Both the position numbers and the translations under genes were made by a program. Below the pieces are notes generated by a model that was not told the DNA's origin, made no database searches, and was given only the letters and a program-made list of their open reading frames with translations. Source: an uncultured Prolixibacteraceae bacterium (lineage in GTDB: Bacteria > Bacteroidota > Bacteroidia > Bacteroidales > Prolixibacteraceae). From it: 64,000 nt of DNA. Where the stretch lies: positions 1-64,000 of the forward strand of contig CALGIG010000044.1 in assembly GCA_937915865.1 (NCBI GenBank). Reading direction: 5' to 3'. Below are positions 45,534-54,718 of the stretch, piece by piece. Positions within the stretch are counted from its first letter, which is position 1; every line of letters starts with the position of its first letter.

Positions 45534-46971
45534 CCTGATCGTTTCGAATAATTTGAGCTAATGCTGCTAAGTTAATAAGGCGAGTAAAGAGAGCGAATAA
45601 TACGCTTGCCAAAATCATAGAAATATAACCAATATACCAAGTGTCGAACATGCGGCTCACATAACCTGCGATACTTACAAAAGCAATAAAGACAGCAAGT
45701 TTACCAATTAATTTATAATTCACTGTTAATTTTAGGATTACTGCAGCCAAAATTGTTTGGGCCAATGCAGTAAACAGTTGAGTCCCTAAACTGGCCCAAG
45801 CCGACCCAAGCGCTTTAATATGAGGAATAAACAACAGATTAAGGCCAATATTAATCCCCATTCCTACGATTGCCATTAAATTTAATTGTTTAATGCTTCC
45901 ATTCGCTGTTAGTAGTGTCCCAAAAATATATGTTGTGGCTATTCCTAAAAAACTTACCATCAGAATCTGAAAAATTGAAGCTGATAACTCAGTATGGCTG
46001 TAATTTAATAAAATCATGATTTCCTGATCGTAAAATCCTGAAGACAAACTTATTATGATGGCTGGAACAAAAAGGAGCAAAAACGAAAACTGTACCATTG
46101 AGCCAATTTCTTCTTTCTGCTTAATCATCCGGGCAAAAATCGGTAGTAAGAGCCCGGCAAACAACACACCAAACATCGAAACTGCATCCAGCAACCTGAA
46201 AGCATGGGCATAAATACCTGCTTGTTCTTTCCCGTCGGGCAATAATCGTTCGAGCATCACTGAGTCTATTCGGTTATAGAACGACATCAATAACGCCAGC
46301 AACGCATAAGGATAAGTTTTACGCAGGAACACAATGAAAAAAGGACGATCGAAGTATAGTTTCAGCTTTCCGGTTCGTGCCAAAACAACGGCTAACGTAA
46401 TTAGACAAGCCAAAATATAAGCAGTAGTTTGAGCATATACAAACCATTCTATTTTAAACGTATGGTTGGTAATATTGGTAAAAAGGAGAATAGAGCAAAT
46501 GATAATCATTATTGTGCGATCGAGGACCGACAATAAACTATCGGTTCGAAACAGGTGTAACCCGCTAATGTTAGATCTGAGATAAAGCGTAAACGAAATC
46601 AGAAATTGATTTAAAATAAGAAATGCCAACAAATGGAGTTGTATTTCCCTGTATCCTATTAATAAAGCAGTTACAATACAAATAATAGCATAAATTCCTG
46701 CGAGAATAAATTTTAGGCCAACAATATTGCTGATGTGTTTACGGAGCAACTGCCTATGTTGGGCTATATTTTTGTTGTTGTAATTGGTGATTCCCATATC
46801 TAAAATGATATTGAGAATCATTGAGAAATTGAGCAAAGAAAAATACAAACCATAACTCTCATCACCCACCATATTTTGAACAGTGATGTCGATTCCGAAT
46901 ATCCAGAAAGGTTTGATTAAAACATTCAGAAAAAGAAGCAGTAAAAGATTTGTAATAAACTTCCGTTTCAA
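45511..46971 (-). CDS. Oligosaccharide flippase (polysaccharide biosynthesis family)
   Basis: 486 residues with about 14 hydrophobic segments and the N-terminal layout of Wzx/MATE-like polysaccharide transporters. It would move lipid-linked sugar units over the inner membrane. Its neighbours, uppP and a GT4 glycosyltransferase on the opposite strand, fit an envelope glycan function. Confidence 0.87.
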   Translation of the reverse strand: MKRKFITNLLLLLFLNVLIKPFWIFGIDITVQNMVGDESYGLYFSLLNFSMILNIILDMGITNYNNKNIAQHRQLLRKHISNIVGLKFILAGIYAIICIVTALLIGYREIQLHLLAFLILNQFLISFTLYLRSNISGLHLFRTDSLLSVLDRTIMIIICSILLFTNITNHTFKIEWFVYAQTTAYILACLITLAVVLARTGKLKLYFDRPFFIVFLRKTYPYALLALLMSFYNRIDSVMLERLLPDGKEQAGIYAHAFRLLDAVSMFGVLFAGLLLPIFARMIKQKEEIGSMVQFSFLLLFVPAIIISLSSGFYDQEIMILLNYSHTELSASIFQILMVSFLGIATTYIFGTLLTANGSIKQLNLMAIVGMGINIGLNLLFIPHIKALGSAWASLGTQLFTALAQTILAAVILKLTVNYKLIGKLAVFIAFVSIAGYVSRMFDTWYIGYISMILASVLFALFTRLINLAALAQIIRNDQDERKVNA

Positions 46972-47006
46972 GCGGTAAACTTTTTCTGTATTTGATTAAA
47001 GTGCCC

Positions 47007-47014
47007 CAAAAGTA
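47007..47014 (-). promoter_or_regulatory. Candidate -7 element for flippase operon
   Basis: CAAAAGTA reads TACTTTTG on the minus strand, matching TAnnTTTG, 36 bases before the flippase start. Confidence 0.4.
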
Positions 47015-47035
47015 GCAATTTTTATGCAGACTTTG

Positions 47036-47043
47036 TACATTTG
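47036..47043 (+). promoter_or_regulatory. Candidate -7 element for GT4 gene
   Basis: TACATTTG matches TAnnTTTG, 28 bases before ATG 47072. It and the opposite element at 47007 form a divergent promoter pair. Confidence 0.45.
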
Positions 47044-47071
47044 AATATAATTCGGATTTTTTCCCAAAAAC

Positions 47072-48199
47072 ATGATAATTGCTGTAAATACTCGTTTATT
47101 GATTCAGGGCAAACTCGAAGGTATCGGTTGGTTTACGCGTGAGACTTTATCACGAATCACCAGCGAACATTTGGAGCATAAGTTTATCTTTATTTTTGAC
47201 CGACCTTTTGCCGAGGAGTTTGTTTTTTCTGATAATGTTGTCCCAATTGTACTTTCACCACCTACCAGACATCCTATTTTGTGGTACATCTGGTTCGAAT
47301 TCCAGATACCAAGGATATTGAGAAAATATCAGGCTGATTTATTTTTCTCTCCTGATGGTTATTTATCATTAAATACAAAAGTGAGGCAATTGGCTGCAAT
47401 TCATGATATTAACTTTGCCCATAGGCCCAAAGACTTACCTTGGTTAAAAGCCAGGTACTACAATCACTTTTTCCCAAAATTTGCACGAAAGGCAAAACGA
47501 ATTGTAACAGTATCATATTTTTCGAAAGAAGATATTAATCGGACTTATCACATTGATGCAGATAAAGTTGATGTAGTTTACAATGGAGTAAATACTACCT
47601 ATACACCAACATCACAGGAGCAAAACAGGGAAACGAAAGAAACTTTTTCTTCTGGTAAAGATTATTTTTTGTTTATTGGCTCGTTGCATCCACGTAAAAA
47701 TATTTGTGGTTTATTGCGTGCATTTGATGGTTTTAGGACTTCGGTTGATACTGACGTGAAATTACTAATTGTTGGCGAAAGTATGTTTAAAACCAGCGAT
47801 ATAGAAATGACTTATGAAGGGATGCGCTATAAAAACGATGTTGTTTTTACCGGACGACTGAACAATGATGAATTACATCTGGTATTAGGTGCATCTTTAG
47901 CCTTGACTTTTGTTCCTTATTTTGAGGGATTTGGTATCCCGGTGTTAGAGGCAATGAATGCCGGAGTTCCTGTTATTTGTTCAAATACAACTTCCTTGCC
48001 CGAGGTTGGAGGAAACGCAGTGCTTTATGTCGATCCTTTTTCGTTGACCCAAATTAAAGACGCAATGATCAGGATTTTTCAGGATAAGGAGCTGCGTGAC
48101 TCACTTATTGAAAAAGGATTCAAACAACGGGAAAAATTTAGTTGGGACAAAACAGCAGAGTTACTGTGGGGAAGTATCCAGATTTGTGTTAATACATAA
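47072..48199 (+). CDS. GT4-family glycosyltransferase
   Basis: 375 residues, GT-B fold. The donor-site blocks FIGSLHPRKNICGLLRAF and VPYFEGFGIPVLEAMNAGVPVICSNTTSLPEVGG (E-x7-E motif) are clear. The N-terminus MIIAVNTRLL fits the start. It divergently faces the flippase operon and precedes rnhB by 34 bases. Sugar and acceptor are not known. Confidence 0.92.
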   Translation: MIIAVNTRLLIQGKLEGIGWFTRETLSRITSEHLEHKFIFIFDRPFAEEFVFSDNVVPIVLSPPTRHPILWYIWFEFQIPRILRKYQADLFFSPDGYLSLNTKVRQLAAIHDINFAHRPKDLPWLKARYYNHFFPKFARKAKRIVTVSYFSKEDINRTYHIDADKVDVVYNGVNTTYTPTSQEQNRETKETFSSGKDYFLFIGSLHPRKNICGLLRAFDGFRTSVDTDVKLLIVGESMFKTSDIEMTYEGMRYKNDVVFTGRLNNDELHLVLGASLALTFVPYFEGFGIPVLEAMNAGVPVICSNTTSLPEVGGNAVLYVDPFSLTQIKDAMIRIFQDKELRDSLIEKGFKQREKFSWDKTAELLWGSIQICVNT

Positions 48200-48233
48200 T
48201 GGGTTCCCGAATTACATATTCAGGCTTTTATTA

Positions 48234-48845
48234 ATGAAAAAAGATAAACTACAGTTATTTCTAAAAGAAGGAAGGGTGGAGGCTGGCTGTGATGAGGCTG
48301 GTCGGGGATGTTTGGCTGGTCCGGTCTTTGCAGCGGCTGTTATTCTCCCCGAAAATTTTGAAAACGATTTATTAAACGACTCTAAAAAGCTGACAGAAAA
48401 ACAGCGTTATACACTTCGTCCGATTATTGAAAGTCAGGCTATAGCTTATGCCATCGGAATAGTTGATAATCATGAGATTGATAAAATTAATATTCTTAAT
48501 GCCTCCTTTCTTGCAATGCACAGGGCTATTGCTCAGTTAAAAGTAATACCCGATCATTTATTAATTGACGGGAATAGGTTTAGGGTTTATCAGGGGATCG
48601 ATCACTCTTGCATCATTAAGGGAGATGGTAAGTTTTTACCGATTGCTGCAGCATCGGTTTTAGCAAAGACTTACAGGGACGATTACATGAATACTATTCA
48701 CTTGGAATATCCCCAATATGACTGGATTAAAAATAAAGGATATCCTACTTTATATCACCGGAAAAAAGTACGTGAAATAGGAATATCGCCATACCATAGG
48801 ATATCTTTTGCTAATCAGGGCGATCAGCTAACTCTCGATTTTTGA
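48234..48845 (+). CDS. rnhB: Ribonuclease HII
   Basis: 203 residues from ATG 48234. The motif AGCDEAGRG (D20, E21) and LNDSKKLTEKQR, LLIDGN and CIIKGDGK... place the acidic active site. It excises ribonucleotides from DNA. The frame remains open further upstream (to 48096) but overlaps the GT4 gene. Confidence 0.95.
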   Translation: MKKDKLQLFLKEGRVEAGCDEAGRGCLAGPVFAAAVILPENFENDLLNDSKKLTEKQRYTLRPIIESQAIAYAIGIVDNHEIDKINILNASFLAMHRAIAQLKVIPDHLLIDGNRFRVYQGIDHSCIIKGDGKFLPIAAASVLAKTYRDDYMNTIHLEYPQYDWIKNKGYPTLYHRKKVREIGISPYHRISFANQGDQLTLDF

Positions 48846-48882
48846 TCTGAAAACCAAATCGTGCTAACTGTGAAATAAAAAA

Positions 48883-48918
48883 CATCCATGTTGGTAATTT
48901 GTATTACCAACATGGATG
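48883..48918. terminator. Bidirectional terminator between rnhB and acidic-protein gene
   Basis: CATCCATGTTGGTAA (48883-48897) pairs perfectly with TTACCAACATGGATG (48904-48918) across a six-base loop, with an A tract before it. Confidence 0.85.
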
Positions 48919-48966
48919 CAATTTGAAATTACGATTTATGAGTAGGTTTCTTGAGGAACCGGCTTT

Positions 48967-49377
48967 TTAATCTTCCTCCTCGCCAGCATCGTCTTCTTCC
49001 TCACCATAATCTTCATCGTCATAATCATCGTCATCAGCAACGTCGTCTACTTCTTCAACATCATCGGTTCCGGCAAGAATATCGTCGTCGCCATATTTTG
49101 CTTCGTACTCTTCTTTAATGTTATCCTTTAGAGAACCTGAGCTGTCGAAGTCATCGTCGTCCTCAATAATTCTCTCGGCTTCATAAACAGTCATCCGAAC
49201 TAAATAATATTTGTCATCGGTTTCGAAAGGCAATGCACTAACCCGCTTTCCATCTCTGTTGGTAAAATAGATTAGGTTATCACTGTATCCATTGGGGTAT
49301 TCAAGTTTAATTCTTTCTTGAATTTCTGGATCAAGTTTGTCGTAATCCTTAATTACTCTGGGCTTGTTTGAATTCAT
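48967..49377 (-). CDS. Small acidic-tailed protein of unknown function
   Basis: 136 residues. The first 75 form a compact beta-alpha domain (DYDKLDPEIQERIKLEYPNGY, then KRVSALPFETDDKYYLVRM). The last 50 are almost entirely Asp/Glu. No signal peptide. Proteins with the same two-part layout occur in Bacteroidota, but I know no function. It has a terminator shared with rnhB and no operon partner. Confidence 0.82.
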   Translation of the reverse strand: MNSNKPRVIKDYDKLDPEIQERIKLEYPNGYSDNLIYFTNRDGKRVSALPFETDDKYYLVRMTVYEAERIIEDDDDFDSSGSLKDNIKEEYEAKYGDDDILAGTDDVEEVDDVADDDDYDDEDYGEEEDDAGEEED

Positions 49378-49493
49378 CGATTAATATTTTTATATGGAAA
49401 AAATAAATAAATCTAATGGGACGAATATAAATGAAAATCTATTGTTCGTGCAACATTTTTGCACAATATTCTCAAATTTTCTCTAATGCATTA

Positions 49494-50534
49494 TTAAGAA
49501 AAGTCGATCATGGCTTTAATTGCTCCATCTTTATAATCAGCAACAATCTCAAAAGCTGTTTGTGTAGCATCAGGTTTAAAGTGATGTGTAACCATTTGTT
49601 CGACAGGCAATCCGTTTTTAATCAAATCTATCGTTTTTTCGACGCAGTGATTTTGGCGCCGAACATTAATGATCGTAATCTCTTTACGTCGCATCATGTC
49701 CATATCAAAAGTATATTTTCCTTCTGGGGGTATTCCAGTCAGGATTAATTTTCCTCCTGGTTTTAGAATCTTTGTAGCATCATCAATGGCTTTTTGTTCC
49801 CCACTACAATCAAAAATAACATCGAGCAACAATGGCTCAATCAAACTCGTTTCTTGGTAAATATCTGTTTCATAAGGATTAAAAGTAAAATTTGCTCCAA
49901 AATCAGAAGCTTTATCCCTGCGGTAATTCAATGGTTCGAAGCAGAATATCCTGCACGATTGTTCTATCGATTTTATGACCATTAAAACACTTAATCCGAT
50001 TGGACCCGTACCGAAGATTCCAACTGTTTTTCCTTTAAAACCACAGTTGGCCAGTTCAACACTATATGCTCCAATTGTAAGAGGTTCAACGAGGGCAGCC
50101 TGTGTTGGGTTGAATGTTTCACCCAGAGGATAGCAACAAAAATCAGGCATAACAATGTATTCGCACAGACATCCGTCTAATTGTCCCGGGCACCCAAGAA
50201 ACCGATTTTTCCGACAGGTATGTGGGCGTCCAGCCAAACACTGATCGCATTCACCGCAATGAACACTTGGGTCAAGAGCTATTAAATCGCCAGGTTTTAC
50301 ACGGGTAACTGATGAGCCGGTTTCAACAACAAGTCCTGAGCATTCGTGTCCTAATGCAAAAGGAAATTCAACCACTTGAGAGCCTATTTTCCCAGCGGTG
50401 TAATAATGAATATCTGAACCACAAACTCCAACTGTTTTTATCTGGATTAAAACATCGTTTTCATTTTGGATGATTGGAACAGGCATATCAATCATTCTCA
50501 TTTGTCGAATTCCGGTCAAAACCAAGGCCTTCAT
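49494..50534 (-). CDS. Zinc-dependent MDR alcohol/polyol dehydrogenase
   Basis: 346 residues. Catalytic zinc ligands C38 and H63-E64 (GVCGSDIHYY, LGHEC), structural zinc cysteines C93, C96, C99 and C107, and the NAD-binding GIFGTGPIGLSVL loop are present. The sequence around the substrate site fits sorbitol/xylitol/L-threonine 3-dehydrogenase-type MDR enzymes. The divergent kbl gene suggests threonine dehydrogenase (Thr to 2-amino-3-ketobutyrate), but the N-terminal block is more sorbitol-dehydrogenase-like. Confidence 0.88.
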   Translation of the reverse strand: MKALVLTGIRQMRMIDMPVPIIQNENDVLIQIKTVGVCGSDIHYYTAGKIGSQVVEFPFALGHECSGLVVETGSSVTRVKPGDLIALDPSVHCGECDQCLAGRPHTCRKNRFLGCPGQLDGCLCEYIVMPDFCCYPLGETFNPTQAALVEPLTIGAYSVELANCGFKGKTVGIFGTGPIGLSVLMVIKSIEQSCRIFCFEPLNYRRDKASDFGANFTFNPYETDIYQETSLIEPLLLDVIFDCSGEQKAIDDATKILKPGGKLILTGIPPEGKYTFDMDMMRRKEITIINVRRQNHCVEKTIDLIKNGLPVEQMVTHHFKPDATQTAFEIVADYKDGAIKAMIDFS

Positions 50535-50666
50535 ACACTCAGGTTAAATAGTTAAACTTTTGACCAAATAATAAAAAATATTTGTGATAACGAGGCTGCT
50601 AACAGATTATTTTTGTCGGCTGAAAGTAATTTATTTCGCGATGACAAGTTTTATTCAGTTGTGCTA

Positions 50667-50698
50667 TTTGTCAATGTTTATCTGTAATCATATACTTT
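50667..50698 (+). promoter_or_regulatory. Weak candidate promoter for kbl
   Basis: TTTG at 50667-50670 and TATACTTT at 50691-50698 with 20 bases between them approximate the Bacteroidota -33/-7 pair; the -7 is imperfect. Confidence 0.3.
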
Positions 50699-50726
50699 AA
50701 TTTACTTCAAATATAAACTATAAACC

Positions 50727-51917
50727 ATGTACGGAAAAATTAAACAAGACCTGGAGAAAACACTTCAGGAGTTAAAAAAGCTGGGGTTGTATAAATCTGA
50801 ACGTATTATTACATCATCACAAAGTTCGCAAATAACGGTTGCTGGGGATAAACCTGTTTTGAATTTTTGCGCCAATAACTATCTGGGTTTGGCCAATCAT
50901 CCCGAAGTGGTTAAAGCTGCCCAGCAAACAATGGATGTTTGGGGATTTGGCTTATCATCGGTTCGGTTTATTTGTGGAACACAGCAAATTCATAAAGATT
51001 TGGAGAAAAAAGTTTCGGAATTTCTGGGGACTGAAGATACTATTCTTTATTGCGCGGCTTTTGATGCTAATGGCGGGGTTTTCGAGCCTTTGTTAGGCGA
51101 TGACAGTATTATTATTTCTGATGAATTAAATCATGCTTCGATAATTGATGGTGTTCGTTTGTGCAAGGCTCAGCGTGCCCGTTACAAACATGCTGATATG
51201 GCCGAATTGGAAATCCGCCTGAAAGAAGCTCAAAATTTCAGATACCGCATGGTTGTTACAGATGGTGTTTTCTCAATGGATGGCGATTTGGCAAAACTGC
51301 CTGAAATTGTAGCGCTATGCGAAAAATACGATTCATTAATAATGGTTGACGATTCTCATGCTTCGGGTTATATTGGTAAAACCGGGAGAGGAACTGCTGA
51401 ACACTTTGGATTAATGGGGAAGATTGATATTATTACCACGACTTTCGGTAAAGCTCTGGGTGGTGGAAATGGAGGTTGTACTTCTGGTCGAAAAGAAATA
51501 ATAGAAATGCTTAGGCAACGCTCGCGCCCATATTTGTTTTCGAATACTTTGGCTCCGGCAACAGTAGGTGCAACCTCTAAAGTCTTGGATTTGCTTAATG
51601 CATCTTCCGAAATTCCGGCAAAGACTATGGCAAATGCGATTCATTTCCGTACTAAAATGCAAGCAGCCGGGTTTGATTTGGTAAATGGTGATACTGCAAT
51701 AGTTCCGGTAATGATTTACGACGCACCTCTGGCTGTTAAATTTGCTGATGAATTGTTAAAAGAGGGAATTTACGTTATTGGTTTTGTATATCCGGTTGTA
51801 CCTAAAGGTAAAGCCCGAATTCGTGTTCAATTATCAGCTGCTCATACTATAGAACAAATTGACTTTGCAGTTGCTGCATTCATAAAAGTTGGTAAATTAT
51901 TGAAAATCATTAAATAA
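50727..51917 (+). CDS. kbl: Glycine C-acetyltransferase (2-amino-3-ketobutyrate CoA ligase)
   Basis: 396 residues. PLP lysine K242 in TTTFGKALGGGNGG; ANNYLGLANHPE, SSVRFICGTQ and DDSHASGYIG are the conserved blocks of the alpha-oxoamine synthase family, closest to Kbl. It converts 2-amino-3-ketobutyrate and CoA to glycine and acetyl-CoA, the second step of threonine breakdown. It faces away from the zinc dehydrogenase gene. Confidence 0.93.
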   Translation: MYGKIKQDLEKTLQELKKLGLYKSERIITSSQSSQITVAGDKPVLNFCANNYLGLANHPEVVKAAQQTMDVWGFGLSSVRFICGTQQIHKDLEKKVSEFLGTEDTILYCAAFDANGGVFEPLLGDDSIIISDELNHASIIDGVRLCKAQRARYKHADMAELEIRLKEAQNFRYRMVVTDGVFSMDGDLAKLPEIVALCEKYDSLIMVDDSHASGYIGKTGRGTAEHFGLMGKIDIITTTFGKALGGGNGGCTSGRKEIIEMLRQRSRPYLFSNTLAPATVGATSKVLDLLNASSEIPAKTMANAIHFRTKMQAAGFDLVNGDTAIVPVMIYDAPLAVKFADELLKEGIYVIGFVYPVVPKGKARIRVQLSAAHTIEQIDFAVAAFIKVGKLLKIIK

Positions 51918-51941
51918 GCTAATCAGACTTTAATAAAGAGG

Positions 51942-51973
51942 AAAGGCTTCAGTAGATATCTACTGAAGCCTTT
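51942..51973. terminator. Perfect palindromic terminator between kbl and coiled-coil gene
   Basis: A 32-base palindrome around GATATC: AAAGGCTTCAGTAGA and its exact complement. T residues follow, and the opposite gene converges, so it may work in both directions. Confidence 0.85.
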
Positions 51974-52100
51974 TGTATGTATTGCAGTTCCACAGGTAAG
52001 AACCATAAACCCATGAAACTGTCTGAGGTTTCATACTTTCATGGAAGCTTTTGTTTTCTCAAGCTTTTCGGTTATTGCTTCTGGAAAGTATGAATGCTAT

Positions 52101-53009
52101 TTATTTTATCTGTATAACGAGATATTTAGATATTCTCCAGAATTCAGAAGGGTTTTCAATCTGCAGATATGCAATTTGCCCGTTTTCTTCGACCAATTTG
52201 AATGAATTACTTGGGTGTTCTGAGATAACAACAGCTTTCTTTGTTTTTAAATCAATCTTCTGAGTTTTCCGAATATCAATTTCTGTGAATTTCTTAGGAT
52301 CGAAATTTCCCTGAATAGCTTTTCCACCACCAATTCCAAGAAAAGCACCTTCACGGTTTACAATCCCATCTTCTTTCAATTTTTTGAATGTTCCAATAGT
52401 ATAATAGGCTGTGTTTAATTTATTGGTTTTATCAACAATAACTGATTGTTTGTAGGTAATTGTATCAACTTTTTCCTTAAGATCAGAATTCAGCTTTTTA
52501 ACCTGGGTATCGAATTGTGCAAGACTTGCATTTTTATCTTCAATAGTTTTCTTTAACTGGGCAATTTCATTATTCTGGGCTTCAATGGTTTCATTTAGAG
52601 CCTGAATTCTTTTCTCATAGGCTTTGATATTCATGCCCGAGGCTTTTAGCTTGGCTTCAAGTTCAGCAATTTTTTTGCTGCTTTCTTCCAACATGGTATT
52701 CATTAGTTTCACATTTTCAACAATCATCTGCTTCTTATTTTTCCCTCCTTCGCTCTGGATAGTAGCAATTTGAGCTCTTTTTTCTTTAATAAAGCTCATG
52801 TTGTTTTCAATTTCAGCAAATGTATTTTCCATATCGTTTACTGTTGAATCTTTTTTCTGGACAGCTACATTTAAATTATCTCTTTCAAATGTCAAAGATT
52901 TGATCTGACCATTTTTCTGGTTGATAACGTAAAGTCCGCCACCAACAACTCCAATGAAAATTAATGCTGCAACAATGATTGTTGTTAACTGTGATTTTTG
53001 TGCCTCCAT
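52101..53009 (-). CDS. Membrane-anchored coiled-coil protein
   Basis: About 302 residues from ATG 53009 (MEAQKSQLTTII); the frame is open to 53051 but the extra residues look untranslated. One N-terminal membrane helix (TTIIVAALIFIGVVGGGLYVI) is followed by 170 residues of strong heptad coiled coil (ELEAKLK, KKTIEDKN...) and a C-terminal beta-rich domain (GAFLGIGGGKAIQGNF and a basic end). It is likely an inner-membrane protein with its coil in the periplasm. It lies downstream of the sigma-54 activator gene. Confidence 0.85.
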   Translation of the reverse strand: MEAQKSQLTTIIVAALIFIGVVGGGLYVINQKNGQIKSLTFERDNLNVAVQKKDSTVNDMENTFAEIENNMSFIKEKRAQIATIQSEGGKNKKQMIVENVKLMNTMLEESSKKIAELEAKLKASGMNIKAYEKRIQALNETIEAQNNEIAQLKKTIEDKNASLAQFDTQVKKLNSDLKEKVDTITYKQSVIVDKTNKLNTAYYTIGTFKKLKEDGIVNREGAFLGIGGGKAIQGNFDPKKFTEIDIRKTQKIDLKTKKAVVISEHPSNSFKLVEENGQIAYLQIENPSEFWRISKYLVIQIK

Positions 53010-53132
53010 AATAGTTTTATTAATTTGTAAGAATGATTCGTTGGTACACAAAACAAACAGTCTACTTATCCTTTTCTCAAATAATTCGAAATTTTACCAA
53101 TAAGTGCTGCTTGCTTTTTGAGTTGAAAACCT

Positions 53133-53148
53133 GTCAATTGATATGCCA
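53133..53148 (-). promoter_or_regulatory. Imperfect sigma-54-like site upstream of the coiled-coil gene
   Basis: The minus strand reads TGGCATATCAATTGAC. TGGCAT plus TTGA have the exact -24/-12 spacing of a sigma-54 promoter, but the essential C of the -12 TTGC is A. The gene encoding a sigma-54 activator lies next to it. Confidence 0.25.
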
Positions 53149-53265
53149 TTTTTAAAAATTATTTTAATTTATTGAAATACAGGTTTTTGCAATGATTCAT
53201 TGGGTGTTATCAATTCTCAAAATGAGAATTGTACAATAGTGGTAGGTTATTTTGATAAAGCAATT

Positions 53266-54621
53266 TTATTCTTTGGAGATTTCTTTAAGCATCCGGTAGA
53301 TTGTTGCAACGCCTATGTCAAGTTTTTCGGCTACCAGTTTAATATTGTTGTCGTGTTTTTCAAGTGATTTCTTCAGGATTTGTATTTCATATTCACGAAG
53401 TGTCATCTCCTGTTTGAATAAATCATTGATAAGGTTAGTCCCTTTGCTTAATACAATGTGGTCGGCCTGAATTTCGTTCTGGTCAGCCAATGTAACGGCA
53501 AGCTCAATAACTGATTTTAATTCGCGTATATTTCCGGGGAAAGGGTATGCCAATAACCGCGCAGAAGCTTCTGTTGAAAGAGTCTTAATATCCATATTAT
53601 TCTCTTTACAGAACTGATTTATAAAATGTTTGGCTAGTATAATAACATCATTTTCACGTTCGCGCAAAGGAGGAAGTTCTATTGGTAATCCGTAAAGCCT
53701 ATAATAAAGGTCTTGTCTGAAATTTCCTTTTTGTATTTCTTCCTGAAGGTCTTTGTTGGTAGCAATAATTATTCGGCAGTCGAATTTAACAGGAGTATTG
53801 CTTCCAATTCTAATAATTTCCTTTTCCTGAAGTGCACGTAGAAGTTTTGCCTGAAGTGAAATTTCCATCTCTGCCATTTCATCAAGGAAAAGTGTACCTC
53901 CATTGGCTTCCTCAAATTTACCAATCCTACGAAAAGTTGCCCCCGTAAAAGCACCTTTTTCGTGGCCAAATAACTCGCTTTCAATTAAATCTTTTGGGAT
54001 AGCTGCAACATTGACGGCGACAAATGGATTTTTTGCTCTGCTCGAATTATAATGTATAGCCTTGGCTACAAGCTCCTTTCCAGTTCCTGTTTCGCCCGTA
54101 ATTGTAACTGTGATGTTTGTTCGTATGGCTTTTTCAATAAGTTCGTACACTTTGCGTGTTGCAGCGCTGTTGCCAATTATTGTATTCTGGTGTATATACT
54201 TTTGCTTTACTTCCTGGCGTAAACTAACAATTTCTTTTTTTAAGTTATTTCCTTGCCTGATGTTGTTTACTGTATTTAACAGTCGTTCGCGAATATCTCT
54301 CGATTTTACGATATAATCGTAAGCTCCGGTTTGAAGAAGCGTAACAACAACTTCAATATCGTCTTGCTCCGAAATTAGTATGATCTGGATTTCGTCGTTT
54401 ATTTCTTTGATTTGCTTGAGAACTTCGAGCCCTTTCATGTCGGGAAGACGATAATCGAGGGTTACAATGTCAGGCGACAGATGTATGTTGGCTAAACAAT
54501 CTTTACCGGTTGTAAATAACCTTATTTCATAGTCGGGGTTAAGAGATAAGGTATGAACAAGTAACCGGCCATACCATTCATCGTCCTCAACAACAAATAT
54601 TTTAAACGCTTTTTCCGACAT
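53266..54621 (-). CDS. NtrC-family sigma-54-dependent response regulator
   Basis: 451 residues. Receiver domain with D56 (VTLDYRLPDMKG), AAA+ domain with Walker A GETGTGKE (176-183), the sigma-54-contacting GAFTGA loop (223-228) and Walker B LFLDEM, then a C-terminal Fis-type helix-turn-helix ending KLDIGVATIYRMLKEI. It activates sigma-54 promoters when phosphorylated. It follows a hybrid kinase on the same strand with 97 bases between them. Confidence 0.95.
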   Translation of the reverse strand: MSEKAFKIFVVEDDEWYGRLLVHTLSLNPDYEIRLFTTGKDCLANIHLSPDIVTLDYRLPDMKGLEVLKQIKEINDEIQIILISEQDDIEVVVTLLQTGAYDYIVKSRDIRERLLNTVNNIRQGNNLKKEIVSLRQEVKQKYIHQNTIIGNSAATRKVYELIEKAIRTNITVTITGETGTGKELVAKAIHYNSSRAKNPFVAVNVAAIPKDLIESELFGHEKGAFTGATFRRIGKFEEANGGTLFLDEMAEMEISLQAKLLRALQEKEIIRIGSNTPVKFDCRIIIATNKDLQEEIQKGNFRQDLYYRLYGLPIELPPLRERENDVIILAKHFINQFCKENNMDIKTLSTEASARLLAYPFPGNIRELKSVIELAVTLADQNEIQADHIVLSKGTNLINDLFKQEMTLREYEIQILKKSLEKHDNNIKLVAEKLDIGVATIYRMLKEISKE

Positions 54622-54718
54622 TTTTTATCGAGGTAAGATTACAATCAGCCAAATTTTCTGCAAGGTACAAAGTTTTTTCTGAAACAGTTTTAGAATTTTT
54701 CAGATTGAGAAAATCGAT

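Noticed and set aside
48096..48233. N-terminal extension of RNase HII
   Set aside because: It overlaps the GT4 gene and lacks RNase HII similarity; ATG 48234 gives the normal length.
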